DNA of 40,656 nt from Candidatus Cloacimonadota bacterium (lineage in GTDB: Bacteria; Cloacimonadota; Cloacimonadia; Cloacimonadales; Cloacimonadaceae). The notes below the pieces were generated by a model. It made no database searches and was not told the origin of the DNA. It was given only the letters and a program-made list of their open reading frames with translations. Positions 9,701 through 17,325 of the stretch are shown in pieces (within the stretch, counting starts at the first letter, position 1; the number at the start of each line of letters is the position of its first letter). Position numbers and translations under genes: made by a program. Where the stretch lies: positions 1 to 40,656 of the forward strand of contig JAKQNV010000189.1 of assembly GCA_029565595.1 (NCBI GenBank). Reading direction: 5' to 3'.

Positions 9701-10039
9701 GTCCGAAGGGGGGAGGACCTCATAGAGATATTGTTTTTGGATGAGGCGGGGCGGGATAAGGATAAAACTGACGCGCAGGTAATTGGCAGCGGGAAAGCGG
9801 AGCAGGCTCAGGATTCCCTTGCGGCAGTCCAGACGGTAGTCCACGCCCCGCGCCAGTAAAAGGGTGTCTGCGTAAACTGCCTCCGAGCCGCTGATGATGG
9901 GACTTTCCGAGATCGTATAATCCACCTGCCCCGGCACAATTTCCACGGACTTGCTCACGACGAGGCTTCCGGCCGCCAGAGAGGCGGGAAGCAGCGTCAG
10001 CAGGGCAAAAAGGGCGAGGATTCCGGGGAGGCGGCGCAC
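6770..10039 (-). CDS. Large outer-membrane beta-barrel/surface protein, function unknown
   Basis: 1089 aa, GTG start, N-terminal signal peptide (LPGILALFALLTLLPASLAAG), long alternating aromatic/polar strands. Two copies of a 'GSE..Y....LL.RG.DY..D...G' motif. Confidence 0.75.
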   Translation of the reverse strand: MRRLPGILALFALLTLLPASLAAGSLVVSKSVEIVPGQVDYTISESPIISGSEAVYADTLLLARGVDYRLDCRKGILSLLRFPAANYLRVSFILIPPRLIQKQYLYEVLPPSDSLFKSIAPRKREWLGDDGKLLISGAKTFALTFSDDEAFDLKQSLYVNLNGELSRNVNIAAQLSDSQSKLTPEGDSKELSSLDRVFIRVFGRQYELAMGDLDWKFEGTRYINYQTSIEGLNAWYSDRHYLQAGYTATGGKSASQTIAIIDGKQGPYYLNPTGFQSTFLIIAGSEKIYRNGNLLERGTDYYIDYSEGSVMFRTLVVSSDLVNAFFQYSDDYYNQSTYFNSSRLQILPGLALSHHFIHQADAKDSPLLYDFTPADLDSLRNAGDRIVWGAGVAEVAAGQGAYIRKFTNEGIAYYEYAPTDSTANYNITFSYVGSGNGDYEEFSSGKFRYVGSGLGAWLPQKRLIPAVKRSNADLALKYENRGFELGVEGIYTANDKNTFSKNDDSDNASGRLYAYGIWKTGAPDRETYLKLAWEKKWNASYLFAQNVDSGAEYDLALLPAADSLAQQQVDLTLGSRAWNWWKPELTLRYKDIPDLYLQRALRLVSRTSGKGLLPSLDLRSTLSAQAYRDSDTPNSLLQFHDLSSSWALNWLKAKLLFTYNGLEYAQPSALYIGNRYYKFTPQIALGDAKTTLSQVSVTWDDTSLQTDGWNSISNSRTYTLKHSTTTRDHNVNLDLTHREIRKQGENPRSNYDLVTFRDSHNFLKQAVMLLGNYQLNQTEFYPKIRELEYIGDGLGLYDSTGVYTSDGDWDYVYITSDQGTLSTEINGQLSLYLKPGNYFPKWQRVHSDVILQATEQGSGLSDWRSYVFYPGYVFNAGSTIYGKQSLNSALWVDIVANRVLGSIGFDAERSLDNRYQSLSRASDKTFTAELDFKQFWSNNFNLKYELGNETDTRYMSDITRQDLELLAQRNLSANSLLTVTLSGGDEKGLRQSGTESYQLRGIGLKPGYRGVWGKKGRLSGSFGLRYNERSGSDFLTFLPDKRAGLLLDWNISAIYRLNSFSSASLEYTGKAYPDQDASHSLKMEFKAEL

Positions 10040-10042
10040 ATC

Positions 10043-10492
10043 TCAGACTTTGCGGATAACGTTGGTCACTACGCCCCAGATTATCAAGTCCAGTTCCTGT
10101 TCGACGCGGATGTCCGGAAAGTCAGGATTTTCCGCGCAGAGAAAGCAGCCCTCGTCGGTGATGCGCAGTCTCTTAATCGTCATTTCGCCGTCATAAACGG
10201 CCACGACGATCTTGTTGTTGGTCGCTTCCAGCGAGCGGTCCACCACTAAAAGGTCGTCGGGATAAATCCCGGCTCCGACCATCGAATAGCCATCCACATA
10301 GATGAAAAAGGTCGCGGCGGGATGGTTGATCAGACGCTCGTTGAGGTCGAGTCTGCCTTCAATGTAGTCGCGCGCCGGGGAGGGAAATCCGGCCGGGACA
10401 CGCGGCCCCATGACGGGCCGCTTGAGTTTCAGCTCGCCTTTGAAGGAATAGATGGCTTTGATCGAGCCGTTGGTTTTCAGTTTCTTAACCAC
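10043..10492 (-). CDS. umuD: UmuD-like S24 autopeptidase
   Basis: 'VPAGFPSPARDYIEGRLDLNERLINHPAATFFIYVDGYSMVGAGIYPDDLLVVDRSL' (A-G cleavage site, Ser nucleophile) and 'DGEMTIKRL' (Lys). GTG start. Confidence 0.85.
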   Translation of the reverse strand: MVKKLKTNGSIKAIYSFKGELKLKRPVMGPRVPAGFPSPARDYIEGRLDLNERLINHPAATFFIYVDGYSMVGAGIYPDDLLVVDRSLEATNNKIVVAVYDGEMTIKRLRITDEGCFLCAENPDFPDIRVEQELDLIIWGVVTNVIRKV

Positions 10493-10499
10493 GCTGGTA

Positions 10500-10546
10500 A
10501 AAAAAAACGGCAGCCAGCCGCGGAGAGAAACCGCGGTCGGCTGTCG
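10500..10546 (-). terminator. Terminator of TPR lipoprotein gene
   Basis: Inverted repeat CAGCC(A)GCCGCGG / CCGCGG(T)CGGCTG followed on the minus strand by CCGTTTTTTTTT. Confidence 0.75.
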
Positions 10547-10557
10547 GGAAAAACAGG

Positions 10558-11748
10558 TTATTTTAGTTTGTTGACCAGCACCAATAGGTCTTTGGCGCTC
10601 TTTCCGTATTTGGGGTCGTTTTGGATGCGCTGGAGGTCGGCCAGGGCCTGGGCTTTCATTTTCTTTTGGTAATAGGCGTTGCCGCGCAGCAGATAGGCCG
10701 AGGATTCCGAAGAATCGATGGTCAGGACCTGGGTGGCGTAGCTGATCACGCGGTCCCAGTTCCTTTGCTGGTTGTAGTGGTTCGCCAGGATCAGCGCCAC
10801 ATTGGCGTTCTTTTCCAGAGCCAGGGATTTGTCGTAGAACTCGATCTTTTTGGCGATGTTCTTCAGTTTGTCGTAGTTGTCCGCCATCACGCGATAGGCC
10901 TGGGCCAGCGAGGCGTTTTCAGGTCCGGTGGCGACCAGTTTGTCCAGGATTTCGTTGGACTTGGCGTAGTTCTTGATCCCGCGGTAGAAATCGGCGACGT
11001 CGCGGTAGATGGCGGCGTTCTTGCCCAATTCCATGGCGCGGTCGTAATAGACGGCTGCCGTGTTGTTGTCCCCGCTTTCCTTGTAGGCCTGGGCCAGGAT
11101 CTGGTAGGCGGTGTAGTTTTGCGAGGCTTCGGCGTAATCTTTCAGGACCTGGAAGGCTCTCACCTGGTCCTTGATGTTGTTCTTGAGGATGGTGTATTTG
11201 GTGTAGAGAGCTTTCTCGTCTCCCGGCTCATAAGCAAGGTAGCTGTCGTAAAAGCCTATGGCCCGTTCAAATTCGCCGGATTTCTCGGCGAGGATGGCCA
11301 TGTTGTTGTAGATGACGGCTACGCGTTTATCCCGGTCGAGCGCGGTGATCGATACCGGCACCAGGCTCTTGTAAATGTTGGCGGCGCTGTCGTATTCGTT
11401 CAGGGCGTCGTCATTCAGGCCCAGGCTGGTGCTCTCGGTGGCCATGCGCAGATAGGTGATGGCCATATTGATCTGCATCTTTTCGATATTGATGTCCACG
11501 GAATCCGTCGGAGCGGCCGTCGGAGCGGCCTGGACGTAGAAATCGCGCGCTTGGGTGAAGGCCTTGAGCGCGTTCAGGTAATCTTCTGCCATAAAGGCCG
11601 TTTCAGCGCTGTCCGCAGCGGCTCTGGCCAGTTCCAGCGGAGTTGGGGGCAACACCACCGGCTCCTCCACTTTCTTGTTGGAACTGCAGGCTGCCAGCAC
11701 CAGCAAAGCCACCAGGGGCAGGAGGAGTAGATATCGGGCTTTTTTCAT
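10558..11748 (-). CDS. TPR-repeat lipoprotein
   Basis: Lipoprotein signal MKKARYLLLLPLVALLVLAACSSNKK; many TPR-like helices (ALNEYDSAANIY, AIGFYDSYLAYEPGDEKALY, AAVYYDRAMELG). Start moved to the ATG at 11748, preceded by GGAGGTT. Confidence 0.87.
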   Translation of the reverse strand: MKKARYLLLLPLVALLVLAACSSNKKVEEPVVLPPTPLELARAAADSAETAFMAEDYLNALKAFTQARDFYVQAAPTAAPTDSVDINIEKMQINMAITYLRMATESTSLGLNDDALNEYDSAANIYKSLVPVSITALDRDKRVAVIYNNMAILAEKSGEFERAIGFYDSYLAYEPGDEKALYTKYTILKNNIKDQVRAFQVLKDYAEASQNYTAYQILAQAYKESGDNNTAAVYYDRAMELGKNAAIYRDVADFYRGIKNYAKSNEILDKLVATGPENASLAQAYRVMADNYDKLKNIAKKIEFYDKSLALEKNANVALILANHYNQQRNWDRVISYATQVLTIDSSESSAYLLRGNAYYQKKMKAQALADLQRIQNDPKYGKSAKDLLVLVNKLK

Positions 11749-11776
11749 TGTAACCTCCATCGTTTTTTTGTAAATT

Positions 11777-11805
11777 CCAATACTCAGGCGTCGATATTTT
11801 GTCAA
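11777..11805 (-). promoter_or_regulatory. Putative promoter of TPR lipoprotein gene
   Basis: Minus strand: TTGACA - 17 nt - TATTGG, upstream of the ribosome binding site. Confidence 0.5.
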
Positions 11806-12044
11806 CGGGAAAAGCGTCAAGACCGGAAAAACCGGGAAAAATTCAAAATTTTTTTTATTTCCAGAGAATCGCGCAACTAATTGCAATGAATTACGATAAC
11901 ACATGTTTTGTGAATGGGGTAAGCCGGAATCTGCGCAAAGCCGTGTAAAATCACGATTTTTTTATTGACAGATTTCCCGGCTCCTGATTTTACTATACTT
12001 TGTATTGTCTCTAACTCTTTAAATACTGAATTGAAGGAGGTAAA

Positions 12045-12329
12045 ATGAGCAGAGATGATTTGATTAAAAAGATCGCAGGAGCCGCCGGAACATCCCAAAA
12101 AGTAGCCGGTCTTGCCCTTGCAGCCATGTTAGACGGCATCACCCAGTCCCTTAAGAAGGGTGAGAAAGTGTCCCTGGTTGGTTTTGGTTCCTTTGGCGTT
12201 GCACACCGCAAAGCCCGTAACGGCATCAACCCCAAGACCAGGAAAGCTCTGAAGATTCCAGCCCGTAAAGTTCCTGTCTTCAAAGCAGGCAAGAAGCTCA
12301 AAGAAGCTGTCAAGGCTGGTAAAAAGTAA
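12045..12329 (+). CDS. HU family DNA-binding protein
   Basis: 'MSRDDLIKKIAGAAGTSQKVAGLALAAMLDGITQSLKKGEKVSLVGFGSFGVAHRKARNGINPKTRKALKIPARKVPVFKAGKKLKEAV'; ribosome binding site GAAGGAGG. Confidence 0.97.
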   Translation: MSRDDLIKKIAGAAGTSQKVAGLALAAMLDGITQSLKKGEKVSLVGFGSFGVAHRKARNGINPKTRKALKIPARKVPVFKAGKKLKEAVKAGKK

Positions 12330-12353
12330 ATCCTGATTTGACATCCTAAAAGA

Positions 12354-12380
12354 GGCGGGACTTACCTCCCGCCTTTTTTT
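12354..12380 (+). terminator. Rho-independent terminator of HU gene
   Basis: GGCGGGA-CTTACC-TCCCGCC followed by TTTTTTT. Confidence 0.92.
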
Positions 12381-12508
12381 ATACTCATGCATCTTATACG
12401 TATCGGAGTTCGGAATCCTGCAAGATTATTGTTCATGCAAAGAGGCATCGCATCCTGATAGACACTGTCGAAAAGGCGTTTTCCGGCCCTTTTTCCCCTC
12501 GGTAAAAT

Positions 12509-12576
12509 AACTTGCCTGCTTCGCGCCGAGTTCGCGCCGCACCGGCAGGAGGCGGACGGGAAGCAAGCAGGAAGTT
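12509..12576. repeat. Imperfect inverted repeat in the HU-dnaN gap
   Basis: AACTTgCCTGCTT (12509-12521) pairs with AAGCAGGAAGTT (12565-12576): 12 bp with one bulge. Confidence 0.6.
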
Positions 12577-12642
12577 AAGGTGTAGGATTTCAGGGAGAAA
12601 AAGCCGCCCATCACAGACCGGAAGTCCGGTATCGGCCTCAAG

Positions 12643-12654
12643 CTGTTGCAACAG
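12643..12654. repeat. Perfect 12-bp palindrome CTGTTGCAACAG
   Basis: Read directly; equals its own reverse complement. Confidence 0.8.
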
Positions 12655-12781
12655 ACTTCGAGACCAGCCTTTCATCGCCTCCAAACCCGCTCGCAGCCTT
12701 GCCTGGCAGAAAACTATTGACAAAGAGGCAAATAGATTTTTTTTGACATATCAAGAGTTTATTTGCATATAAGGGGATCCC

Positions 12782-13948
12782 ATGAGATTAGCGATCGAAA
12801 AGAAAGAACTGCTCCAGCATATCCAGCATTTGGCGGGAATCGTCTCAGCCAAGTCCACTTCTCCGATTCTGACCAATTATTTGATAGAAGTCGATGCCAA
12901 GAAAGGTGATGTCAAGATCACGGCCTCGGACCTGGAAATCACGGTGAACGTGCGTTTCAGCGCGGCCGTCAGCGAAGGCGGCACGATCGCCGTTTCCGCG
13001 CGGCATTTCAACGAGATCATCCAGCAGATGCCGGACACGGTGATCGACCTCTGGAAGACCGAAGATCTGCTGATGATCCAGTGCAACAAGATCGATTTCA
13101 ACATCCTCTGCGCCGACCACACGCTGTTCCCGATCCTGCCCGATCCGAAACTAGACAACGCCACCACGGTCAACGCTGAGATCTTCAACCGCATGGTCAG
13201 CAAAACAGCCTTTGCCGTTTCCACGGATGTCAACCGCGCCGTATTGACGGGCGTTTGCTGGAAGATCATGGAAAAGACCAATCTCATGGCTGCGACGGAC
13301 GGACGCAAGGTCGCGGAGATCATCGTGCCCAATTCAGCTCCGGCCAAAGCCGAAGCCGAAAGCTCGGACACGACTATCTTCCAGGACGCCTACACCGACC
13401 AGATCGTGGAAAAGGTGATTCCCGTGAAAACCTTGAATTTCCTGCAAAAGATCCACGACCCCGCCATCAAGGAGATGAAACTCCTGATGGAACGGAACAA
13501 GATCGTCTTCTCCTATGGACGTTTCACCGTCGTGGCCAACATCATCGAGCACAAGTATCCCGAATACCAGAAAGCCTTCATGGCGGATCTGCCGAACCAG
13601 ATCGTCATGTCCCGTGACAGCCTGCTGCAATCGATCCGCCGCATTTCGCTGGTCGCCCCGGAAGACAACAACCGTATCCGCTTCGAGATCAGTTCCGAAC
13701 GTTTTGAGATCAACACCAGCGACCGCGACACCGGCGACGCCAAGGAATACGTCGAAAACTACGAATACACGGGAAAACCGACTTCCATCTCCTTTAACTA
13801 CCGCTACATGATATCCATCCTGGAAGCGCTGGATACGGAAAAGGTCTGCATCAAACTGGGCGGATCCAAAGAGCCCATGATGATTTACAACGAGCCGTTG
13901 CCCGCCAACCAGAAGATCACGTTCCTGCTGATGCCCTTGCGGTCGTAA
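12782..13948 (+). CDS. dnaN: DNA polymerase III beta subunit (sliding clamp)
   Basis: 'MRLAIEKKELLQHIQHLAGIVSAKSTSPILTNYLIEV', 'LMAATDGRKVAEI', and C-terminal '..NQKITFLLMPLRS' (clamp-like MPL.. ending). Followed directly by recF. Confidence 0.95.
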   Translation: MRLAIEKKELLQHIQHLAGIVSAKSTSPILTNYLIEVDAKKGDVKITASDLEITVNVRFSAAVSEGGTIAVSARHFNEIIQQMPDTVIDLWKTEDLLMIQCNKIDFNILCADHTLFPILPDPKLDNATTVNAEIFNRMVSKTAFAVSTDVNRAVLTGVCWKIMEKTNLMAATDGRKVAEIIVPNSAPAKAEAESSDTTIFQDAYTDQIVEKVIPVKTLNFLQKIHDPAIKEMKLLMERNKIVFSYGRFTVVANIIEHKYPEYQKAFMADLPNQIVMSRDSLLQSIRRISLVAPEDNNRIRFEISSERFEINTSDRDTGDAKEYVENYEYTGKPTSISFNYRYMISILEALDTEKVCIKLGGSKEPMMIYNEPLPANQKITFLLMPLRS

Positions 13949-13951
13949 GTA

Positions 13952-15025
13952 TTGATCCTCAAGCAGATCGTTCTTGCTAATTTCCGCAATTACGAAAGCG
14001 CTTCCTTTAGCCTGCAGCCGGCCGGCAACCTGATCATAGCGCCCAACGGCCGCGGTAAGACCAACCTGCTCGAAGCCGTGGCGTATTGCGGTCTGGGCAA
14101 ATCCGTGCGCTTCCACCGCGACTTCGAACTCCTCCGCGAAGGTGCGCAGTTTTTCAGCGTCAAGGGCGATTTCCGGCAGGACAACGGGCTCGATCTGCGG
14201 ATCCAGATCTCCTGGCAGGACGGTAAAAAACTCCTTAAGATCAACAACCTCCCCGTGCGCCAACTGAGCAGCGTTTACGAATGCGTGAAAGTGATCTATT
14301 CCGCGCCGGAGGACATGGATCTCGTCGGTGGCAGCCCGCGTTTCCGGCGCCAATACTTCGACCTGGCCATTTCGCAGCTTTATCCCCCTTACATCGCCGT
14401 TTTGCGGAATTACCTGCACGTGGTGGAGCAGCGTAACAACCTGCTCAAGCGTCCGTTTCAGACCCAGGAAAAGGACAGCTGGGACCGGCGCTTCGCGGAA
14501 CTGCTGCTCGAGGTGGCGGACTACCGCAAACGCTATCTGGAACTGCTGAACGGCTCTTTCCGCGAGCAATATCCCGAGATCTCGGACCAGGTGAAGGACA
14601 TCCGGCTGCGCTACCTGACGCAGCAGCATGATCCCTATCCGCACGGCGCGGAGGAAATTCTGCGCCTAGTCGCCGACTGGTCTGAGCGCGAAAAACGCTA
14701 CCAGCGCACGCTCCTCGGGCCCCATCTGGACGACTATTCCTTCCGTTTGGCGGGACATAGCCTGAAAACTTTTGGTTCGCAAGGCCAGAAGCGTATCGCG
14801 GTGATCATCCTCAAACTCGTCCAGGCCTCGCTCATCGAGAAATTGACCGGAATCAAGCCGATCCTGCTCTTCGACGATGTTTTCGCCGAACTGGACGCCA
14901 GCCACACTCACCGCATCAGCGAATTTGTGGATTATCGTTACCAAGTCTTCATCGCCAGCCCGCGCGAAGCCGTCTGCGGGGAATGGAAAGATCTGGAACG
15001 CCTGGATCTACCGGGGGCGGGATGA
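13952..15025 (+). CDS. recF: DNA replication and repair protein RecF
   Basis: 'LANFRNYESASFSLQPAGNLIIAPNGRGKTNLLEAVAYCGLGKSVR', 'GSQGQKRIAVIILKLVQ', 'LLFDDVFAELDASH'. TTG start. Confidence 0.93.
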   Translation: MILKQIVLANFRNYESASFSLQPAGNLIIAPNGRGKTNLLEAVAYCGLGKSVRFHRDFELLREGAQFFSVKGDFRQDNGLDLRIQISWQDGKKLLKINNLPVRQLSSVYECVKVIYSAPEDMDLVGGSPRFRRQYFDLAISQLYPPYIAVLRNYLHVVEQRNNLLKRPFQTQEKDSWDRRFAELLLEVADYRKRYLELLNGSFREQYPEISDQVKDIRLRYLTQQHDPYPHGAEEILRLVADWSEREKRYQRTLLGPHLDDYSFRLAGHSLKTFGSQGQKRIAVIILKLVQASLIEKLTGIKPILLFDDVFAELDASHTHRISEFVDYRYQVFIASPREAVCGEWKDLERLDLPGAG

Positions 15026-16254
15026 AACTGACCCGGAACATCGCCGGCTGGATGTTTTACGACTTTGCCAATTCGGCTTTCACGACCGTGATCGTCAGCG
15101 TGGTCTACAGCGCCTATTTCATCAAGAGCGTGGCTGCCGGGCCGGTGGGTTACGGAGACCGGCTCTGGGGCCTGGCGGTGGGGCTTTCCATGACTCTGGT
15201 GGCGATCACCGCGCCGATCCTGGGCGCTGTGGCGGATTACTCGCGCTCCAAAAAGAAACTGCTCTTTTTCTTTGCCTATCTGACGGTCCTCTTCACTGCC
15301 CTGCTATATTTCGTGAAGGCGGGCGAGGTCACACAGGGCATGATCTTTTTCATCGCGGCGAACTACGCCTTCAACAGCGCCAACGTGTTTTACGACGCTT
15401 TTTTACCCGAGGTCAGCCCCCCGGCGGACATCGGGAAAGTTTCCGGCTTCGGCTGGGCCTTCGGATATCTGGGCGGACTGGTTTCGCTGCTGCTCTCGCT
15501 GGTGCTGGTCAAATTCAACGTCCGTTACGTGTTTCCGATGATCGCGCTGCACATATTGGTCTTTTCCCTGTTCACGCTGTTCTGGCTGCGGGAGGTGCAT
15601 AAACCTTCGCGGCGGACCAATTATCTGCGTGTGGCCGGAACCCGCATCTGGTACACGCTCCGGCACATTGCCAGAATGCCCAACCTGCTCAAGTACCTGG
15701 TCAGTTATTTCACCTACAACAACGGCATCTATACAGTGATCGTCTTCGCGGCTCCCTTCGGCACGCAGCGTTTTCAGATGGGCGTGCAGGACATCATCGT
15801 GTTTTTCATTCTGGCCCAATTGACATCGATTTTGGGCGCGGCATTCTTTGGCTGGCTGACTGACCGCCTGAACGTTAAAACCTCGCTCAGCGCCTCACTG
15901 CTGATCTGGATCGGCGTGGTCGTCTGGGCTTTTTTCTGCCGCTCTGCCACGGAGTTTTACGGCGTCGGGCTGGTCGCGGGACTGGCCATCGGCAGCAGCC
16001 AGGCCAACAGCCGCACCCTGATGTCGCTGTTGACGCCGTTGGCGAGGCAGGCGGAATTTTTCGGCTTTTTTACCTTGACAGGCAGGCTTTCCTCGATTTT
16101 AGGTCCTGTCTTGTATGGATGGATCGCTTTGCGGACAGGGGATTTGCGCTATTCGATCCTTTCCCTGCTGGTGTTTTTCGTGGTGGGCTGGGCGCTCCTG
16201 CAAACGGTTTCCCTGAGTCGCGGGACCGCCCAGAGGAAAGAATTGGACAAATAG
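15022..16254 (+). CDS. MFS transporter, UMF1 (Atg22-like) family
   Basis: 'MKLTRNIAGWMFYDFANSAFTTVIVSVVYSAYF...' and about 12 hydrophobic segments. ATGA overlap with recF. Confidence 0.9.
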   Translation: MKLTRNIAGWMFYDFANSAFTTVIVSVVYSAYFIKSVAAGPVGYGDRLWGLAVGLSMTLVAITAPILGAVADYSRSKKKLLFFFAYLTVLFTALLYFVKAGEVTQGMIFFIAANYAFNSANVFYDAFLPEVSPPADIGKVSGFGWAFGYLGGLVSLLLSLVLVKFNVRYVFPMIALHILVFSLFTLFWLREVHKPSRRTNYLRVAGTRIWYTLRHIARMPNLLKYLVSYFTYNNGIYTVIVFAAPFGTQRFQMGVQDIIVFFILAQLTSILGAAFFGWLTDRLNVKTSLSASLLIWIGVVVWAFFCRSATEFYGVGLVAGLAIGSSQANSRTLMSLLTPLARQAEFFGFFTLTGRLSSILGPVLYGWIALRTGDLRYSILSLLVFFVVGWALLQTVSLSRGTAQRKELDK

Positions 16255-16264
16255 GAGATTAGAC

Positions 16265-17317
16265 ATGAAAAGATTCATCATCGCCATTCTGCTGGTCGCG
16301 GTGCTGCTGGCCGCAACTGCGTGTTCCAAAAAGGCCAGGACCCTCTATGTTTTCAACTGGTCGGATTACATCGATCCAGAGTTGGTAACCCAATTCGAAA
16401 AGGAGCACAACTGCAAAGTCAAGATCCCTACTTACGACTCCAATGAAAACATGTTCGCCAAGATCGAAAGCACCCGGGAATCCTTTGACATCGCGGTTCC
16501 CAGCGGCGACCACGTCACTTTGCTGGCCCAGAAAGGCTACCTCGAGCCCCTGGACAAAACCAAACTCACGCATTGGGGCAACCTCGATCCCAAACTCCTT
16601 GAAAAGGCGAAGTCCTTCGATCCCGGCAACCAATACGCCGTGCCCTATTTCTGGGGCTTGACGGGGCTGCTCTACAACAAAAAGAACGTGCCCGAAGAAG
16701 TCCTTAAATCAGGCAGTTGGGCGATCCTGGGCGACAAACACTTCAGCGGAAAACAGAAGATATCCATGCTGGAAGACGCCCGGGAGGTGGTCGGCGCGGC
16801 CTTGGTTTACAAAGGCTACAACATCAACGATTCTTCTCCCGAAGCGTTGAAAGCGGCCTCCGAAGCGCTGGCGATCTGGGACCAAAACGTCAGCCAATAC
16901 GATTCCGAGTCTTACAAAAACGAAGTCGCGGACGGCACCACCTGGCTCGGCCAGGCCTACAACGGCGACGCGTTGCAGCAGATGGAACTGAACAAGGATC
17001 TGGGCTTCCTGCTTCCGGTCGAGGGGACCAGCCTCTGGATGGACAGCATGGTGATCCTCAAATCCTCGCAGAACAAGGATCTGGCCTATGACTTCATAAA
17101 TTATATGTTGGAATCTGAAACCGCCAAAACCAACGCCGATTACGTCAAATACGCCACTCCCAACGCCGAGGCTACCAAATTGCTGGATCCCGCCTTCACC
17201 GGCAATCCGCTGATCTATCCTTCGGCGGAGTATCTTGACAAGTGCTACATGATCGAATTTTTGGGCGACAAGGTCAAGGCGATCAACGATCTCTTCGAAC
17301 AAATCAGAATGAACTGA
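16265..17317 (+). CDS. potD: Spermidine/putrescine-type ABC transporter substrate-binding lipoprotein (PotD-like)
   Basis: Lipobox LLAATACSKK; 'LYVFNWSDYIDPELVTQFEKEHNCKVKIPTYDSNENMFAKI' and 'YAVPYFWGLTGLLYNKK' are PotD/PotF-like. Confidence 0.9.
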   Translation: MKRFIIAILLVAVLLAATACSKKARTLYVFNWSDYIDPELVTQFEKEHNCKVKIPTYDSNENMFAKIESTRESFDIAVPSGDHVTLLAQKGYLEPLDKTKLTHWGNLDPKLLEKAKSFDPGNQYAVPYFWGLTGLLYNKKNVPEEVLKSGSWAILGDKHFSGKQKISMLEDAREVVGAALVYKGYNINDSSPEALKAASEALAIWDQNVSQYDSESYKNEVADGTTWLGQAYNGDALQQMELNKDLGFLLPVEGTSLWMDSMVILKSSQNKDLAYDFINYMLESETAKTNADYVKYATPNAEATKLLDPAFTGNPLIYPSAEYLDKCYMIEFLGDKVKAINDLFEQIRMN

Positions 17318-17325
17318 GTGGATAT

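Noticed and set aside
10621-11730. 369-aa + strand ORF opposite the TPR lipoprotein
   Set aside because: Mirror-composition antisense frame (V/G/D rich).
13949-13958. GTATTGATCC at the recF start resembling the 28926-28996 repeat unit
   Set aside because: Single 10-nt match without tandem or inverted copies; probably chance.
13334-14644. 436-aa minus-strand ORF opposite dnaN/recF
   Set aside because: Antisense to two strongly supported replication genes; spans their junction; no motif.
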